NCBI GenBank assembly: GCA_012520015.1
Contig: JAAYPD010000396.1
Coordinates: 1-56,337 of the forward strand
DNA: 56,337 bases
Source of the DNA: Methanomicrobiales archaeon
Lineage (GTDB): Archaea > Halobacteriota > Methanomicrobia > Methanomicrobiales > Methanospirillaceae
Direction of reading: 5' to 3'
Part shown: positions 54,110 to 56,337 of the stretch, one piece after another
Layout of the letters: each line of letters opens with the position of its first letter
Numbering within the stretch: the first letter of the stretch is position 1
Notes under the pieces: generated by a model
Told to the model about the DNA's origin: nothing
Databases searched by the model: none
What the model saw: the letters and a program-made list of their open reading frames with translations, nothing else
Program-made: the position numbers and the translations under genes

Positions 54110-54933
54110 ACATTAAACTACTTGTTGAAAACCTTGAATTTTCTTACCAGTCGGTGCCTATCCTGTCCGGAATGTGCATGGATGTGCCTAAGGGGTCGCT
54201 TGTTTCTATTCTTGGCCCGAATGGTTCAGGCAAATCCACCTTCCTGAAATGTGTTGACCGGATACTAAAACCGCAGAAAGGAGTAATACTGATTGATAGT
54301 GAGGATATTTTGTCCCTTGGGAGGATGAACCTTGCAAAGAAGATATCATATGTTCCCCAAAGTTCGGTCAGGGTTTTCCCTCACTCTGTTTTTGATGTAA
54401 TTCTCATGGGGAGGAGGCCTCATCTTGGATGGATGGGTTCTGATTATGACGAGGACCGTGTCTGGGATGTCATTGAACTGCTCGGGCTTGAAGATATTGC
54501 AAATCATTCTTTTAATGAACTGTCCGGAGGACAGCAACAGAAAGTTCTCATTGCAAGGGCCCTTGTGCAGGATACAGAACTGATGCTTCTGGATGAACCA
54601 ACTTCAAATCTTGATATCTGGCATCAGCTAGATGTCATGAGGATCGTTGCTGAACTTGTCTCAAGACAGGGGATTACTGCACTTATGGCTGTTCATGATC
54701 TGAACATGGCTTCAAGGTACTCTGACAGGATTATCCTGATGAAAGACGGGATTGTCCACGCTTCTGGTATGCCAAATGAAGTTCTGACAGAAGAGAACAT
54801 TGCAGATGTATATGGGGTAAAGGCTGATGTTCATGTGAAGGAAGATGGAATACCAGTGATTATTCCATACCAGCAGATCATGGGAGGTGAGTTTAAAAGA
54901 ATCACCGTAGGGAATGGGGTTACTGTGACCTAA
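54106..54933 (+). CDS. FecE/BtuD-type ABC transporter ATPase
   Basis: Start at the ATG at 54106 (MNIKLLVENLEFSYQSVPIL), 8 bases after AGGAG; the frame stays open upstream inside the permease gene. 275 residues. Walker A GPNGSGKST, Q-loop SYVPQSSVRVFP, signature LSGGQQQK, Walker B LMLLDEPTSNLD, switch VHDLNMASRYSDR. It drives uptake through the permease. Last gene of the four-gene operon. Confidence 0.95.
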   Translation: MNIKLLVENLEFSYQSVPILSGMCMDVPKGSLVSILGPNGSGKSTFLKCVDRILKPQKGVILIDSEDILSLGRMNLAKKISYVPQSSVRVFPHSVFDVILMGRRPHLGWMGSDYDEDRVWDVIELLGLEDIANHSFNELSGGQQQKVLIARALVQDTELMLLDEPTSNLDIWHQLDVMRIVAELVSRQGITALMAVHDLNMASRYSDRIILMKDGIVHASGMPNEVLTEENIADVYGVKADVHVKEDGIPVIIPYQQIMGGEFKRITVGNGVTVT

Positions 54934-54943
54934 TATTGCAGAG

Positions 54944-54975
54944 AATTTTTAAAAATTTCTTTAATTTTCCCTTTG
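54944..54975 (+). terminator. Terminator after the uptake operon
   Basis: AATTTTTAAAAATT (54944-54957) is a perfect palindrome directly followed by a T-rich run, 11 bases after the last stop. Confidence 0.5.
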
Positions 54976-55018
54976 AAGCAATTGATGTTGTGTATCATTG
55001 CAGCAAGCTGAAAAATCA

Positions 55019-55154
55019 GGTAGTGGCCCAGAATATAACTGATGATGCCAATCTGTTATAATTTTGTTCTTTTAGCCGATTTTAATCCAAATAGTCAAAG
55101 TAAATCCTGTCAAAAGGAGAATACTCGTCTCCAGTTGTAAAGTAGGCCACTACC
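55019..55154. mobile_element. Small inverted-repeat element (MITE-like)
   Basis: GGTAGTGGCC at 55019-55028 is repeated inverted as GGCCACTACC at 55145-55154. Outside both arms the sequence is again similar (TGAAAAATCA left, TGATTTTT right on the opposite strand). The 136-base interior has no gene. It ends exactly at the last codons of the FtsK-type pseudogene, so insertion probably replaced that gene's C-terminus. Confidence 0.5.
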
Positions 55155-56337
55155 AAAAATCACCATCTGAAACCAGAGATCCCTGTAATCGTTGGATAGG
55201 AACACTGCCACCAATGAGCATATCTCCATACCCGGCCAGACATTCTGCTCCGGATTCATCCAGAATAATTCGTGAATTTGTTGAAGAAGTCACTTTAAGT
55301 GCAATTTTAAGTTGAAGATTTGCCTTAATCACACCTGTAATAATCCGTGCATCCGGGCGCTGGGTGGCAAGAATCAGATGAAAACCCGCTGCCCTTCCTT
55401 TCTGCCCAATCTTTTAAATAGCAGTCTCAAGAGCCTCTTTTGTTGTTTTGTTCATAATAAGATCAGCGTACTCATCGATAACGAGAATCCCGCGGGTCAT
55501 AGGTTCAGGTTGCCCAATATTATAATCGGAAATGTTGGTGTAGCCCGTCTTCTCCAGATGCATATACCTCTCCTCCATCTCTTTAACACACGCTTCAAGA
55601 ACTTCCATTGCATTATCAGGATCCATAATTACTGGCATGAAAAGTGATGGAAACGAGACAAAATCTGTGAATGTTACCCGTTTAGGATCAATAAGAATGA
55701 ATGAAACAGGGTTTGGTGTGTTCATAAGTCTGATACCGACCACAAGTGACCGGATTAATTCACTCTTTCCTGAACCTGATGTCCCTCCGATAAGACAACT
55801 GGTCATAACCGGATCTGCCAGATCGCCCATCATAACAGATCCGTCAATCTCTCTCCCGATAGGAAACGGGCAGACTGACCTGGATGATGTTTTTCCATCC
55901 CTGATCATGGATCTGACATCAGATGGTTTCCAGTCATCATGTGGCACATCACAGCTGATATACCCGCTTTGAGCCTGGATAAGAGGAGGGGCCGGGAGCG
56001 ATAATCCCAGCTGGATATCAACCGCCCGGTTTGCAACCTTGGAAAAAGTGACTCTTTTGGAGAGATCAGGTATTATCTTCAGCCTTATAAACCGCGGGCC
56101 TGTCGTGTGCCCTGCCGGGAGGACCGGAATTGAAAGCAGACGGAGCGTCTCTACCAGCCGACTGAGGTGTTCCTCTCCTTTGCCGGAGTCAGAGAGCAAC
56201 ACATCATCCCCATGAGTGGTGGGTTTCTCCTGTTTTTTAAGTTTACCGGGAAGAATAGCTTCGAAATCTGCTTCACAGGTTGAAATAAAGGGGCAAATTC
56301 TGGTATTGGCCTGACAAAAAGCTGGTAATACTAATTG
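55150..56337 (-). pseudogene. FtsK/SpoIIIE-type DNA translocase with in-frame stop, 5' partial
   Basis: The frame is open to the right window edge, so the N-terminus is missing. After a domain with TFSKVANRAVDIQLGLSLPA comes the motor: GREIDGSVMMGDLADPVMTS, Walker A GGTSGSGKSELIRSLVVG, FILIDPKRVTFTDF and Walker B ILVIDEYADLIM. An in-frame TAA at 55414-55416 follows LETAI; the same frame resumes KIGQKGRAAGFHLILATQRP, then TGVIKANLQLKIALKVTSST and ILDESGAECLAGYGDMLI, all typical of FtsK. It ends SDGDFW at the border of the inverted-repeat element. Apart from the stop the sequence looks little eroded, so the loss is recent or an error. Cell-division FtsK is unlikely in an archaeon; a mobile-element or defence origin is more plausible. 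Confidence 0.8.

Overview
The window looks like chromosome of a methanogenic archaeon, most likely Methanomicrobiales and probably Methanospirillum-like. The support is a thermosome with a Gly-Met tail, a TiaS homologue, a tetrapyrrole operon of the kind that feeds siroheme, F430 and corrinoids, archaeal TATA boxes, and secreted proteins with Pro/Thr linkers. The species call is inference from content; no database search was possible.

Positions 1-18.5 kb are mostly well-ordered core genes: partial tiaS, an archaeal HTH regulator, the thermosome, cheW, a soluble receiver-PAS-MCP chemoreceptor, a secreted CAP-domain protein, a RimI-like acetyltransferase, a DUF1015 protein, three tandem secreted paralogues with duplicated beta domains, and a compact operon running from precorrin-2 dehydrogenase through hemA-hemB-hemL-hemC to cobA on the minus strand. 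A tRNA-Gly(GCC) closes this part.

Positions 18.5-31.3 kb are an AT-rich defence and mobile-element scrapyard directly behind the tRNA. It holds a helicase fragment broken at both ends, an apparently intact McrBC pair whose McrB carries several EVE-like modules, two remnants of one transposon family, a two-gene module (ABC-type ATPase plus a 187-residue partner of unknown function), a DUF1156 DNA methyltransferase cut off by one of the transposon remnants, a frameshifted DUF2637 membrane protein and a conserved hypothetical gene. The helicase and methyltransferase fragments are probably the ends of one dismantled defence locus.

Positions 31.3-50.4 kb are a surface-glycan cluster with glycosyltransferases, sugar epimerases, two asparagine-synthetase-type amidotransferases, a glucuronyl C5-epimerase, GDP-mannose 4,6-dehydratase and a set resembling the Wbp route to UDP-diacetamido-uronic acids (dehydrogenase, Gfo/Idh oxidoreductase, aminotransferase, acetyltransferase). 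The cluster is partly decayed. One amidotransferase lacks its glutaminase nucleophile and the other is frameshifted in a T7 tract. A glycosyltransferase is split at an A9 tract. The 2-epimerase is reduced to its first 37 residues. One acetyltransferase copy is degenerate while a second copy is intact.

Positions 50.4-56.3 kb hold an IS1182-like transposase remnant, a four-gene iron/cobalamin-type ABC uptake operon that includes a methyltransferase, a small inverted-repeat element, and an FtsK/SpoIIIE-type ATPase gene interrupted by an in-frame stop and running off the window edge.
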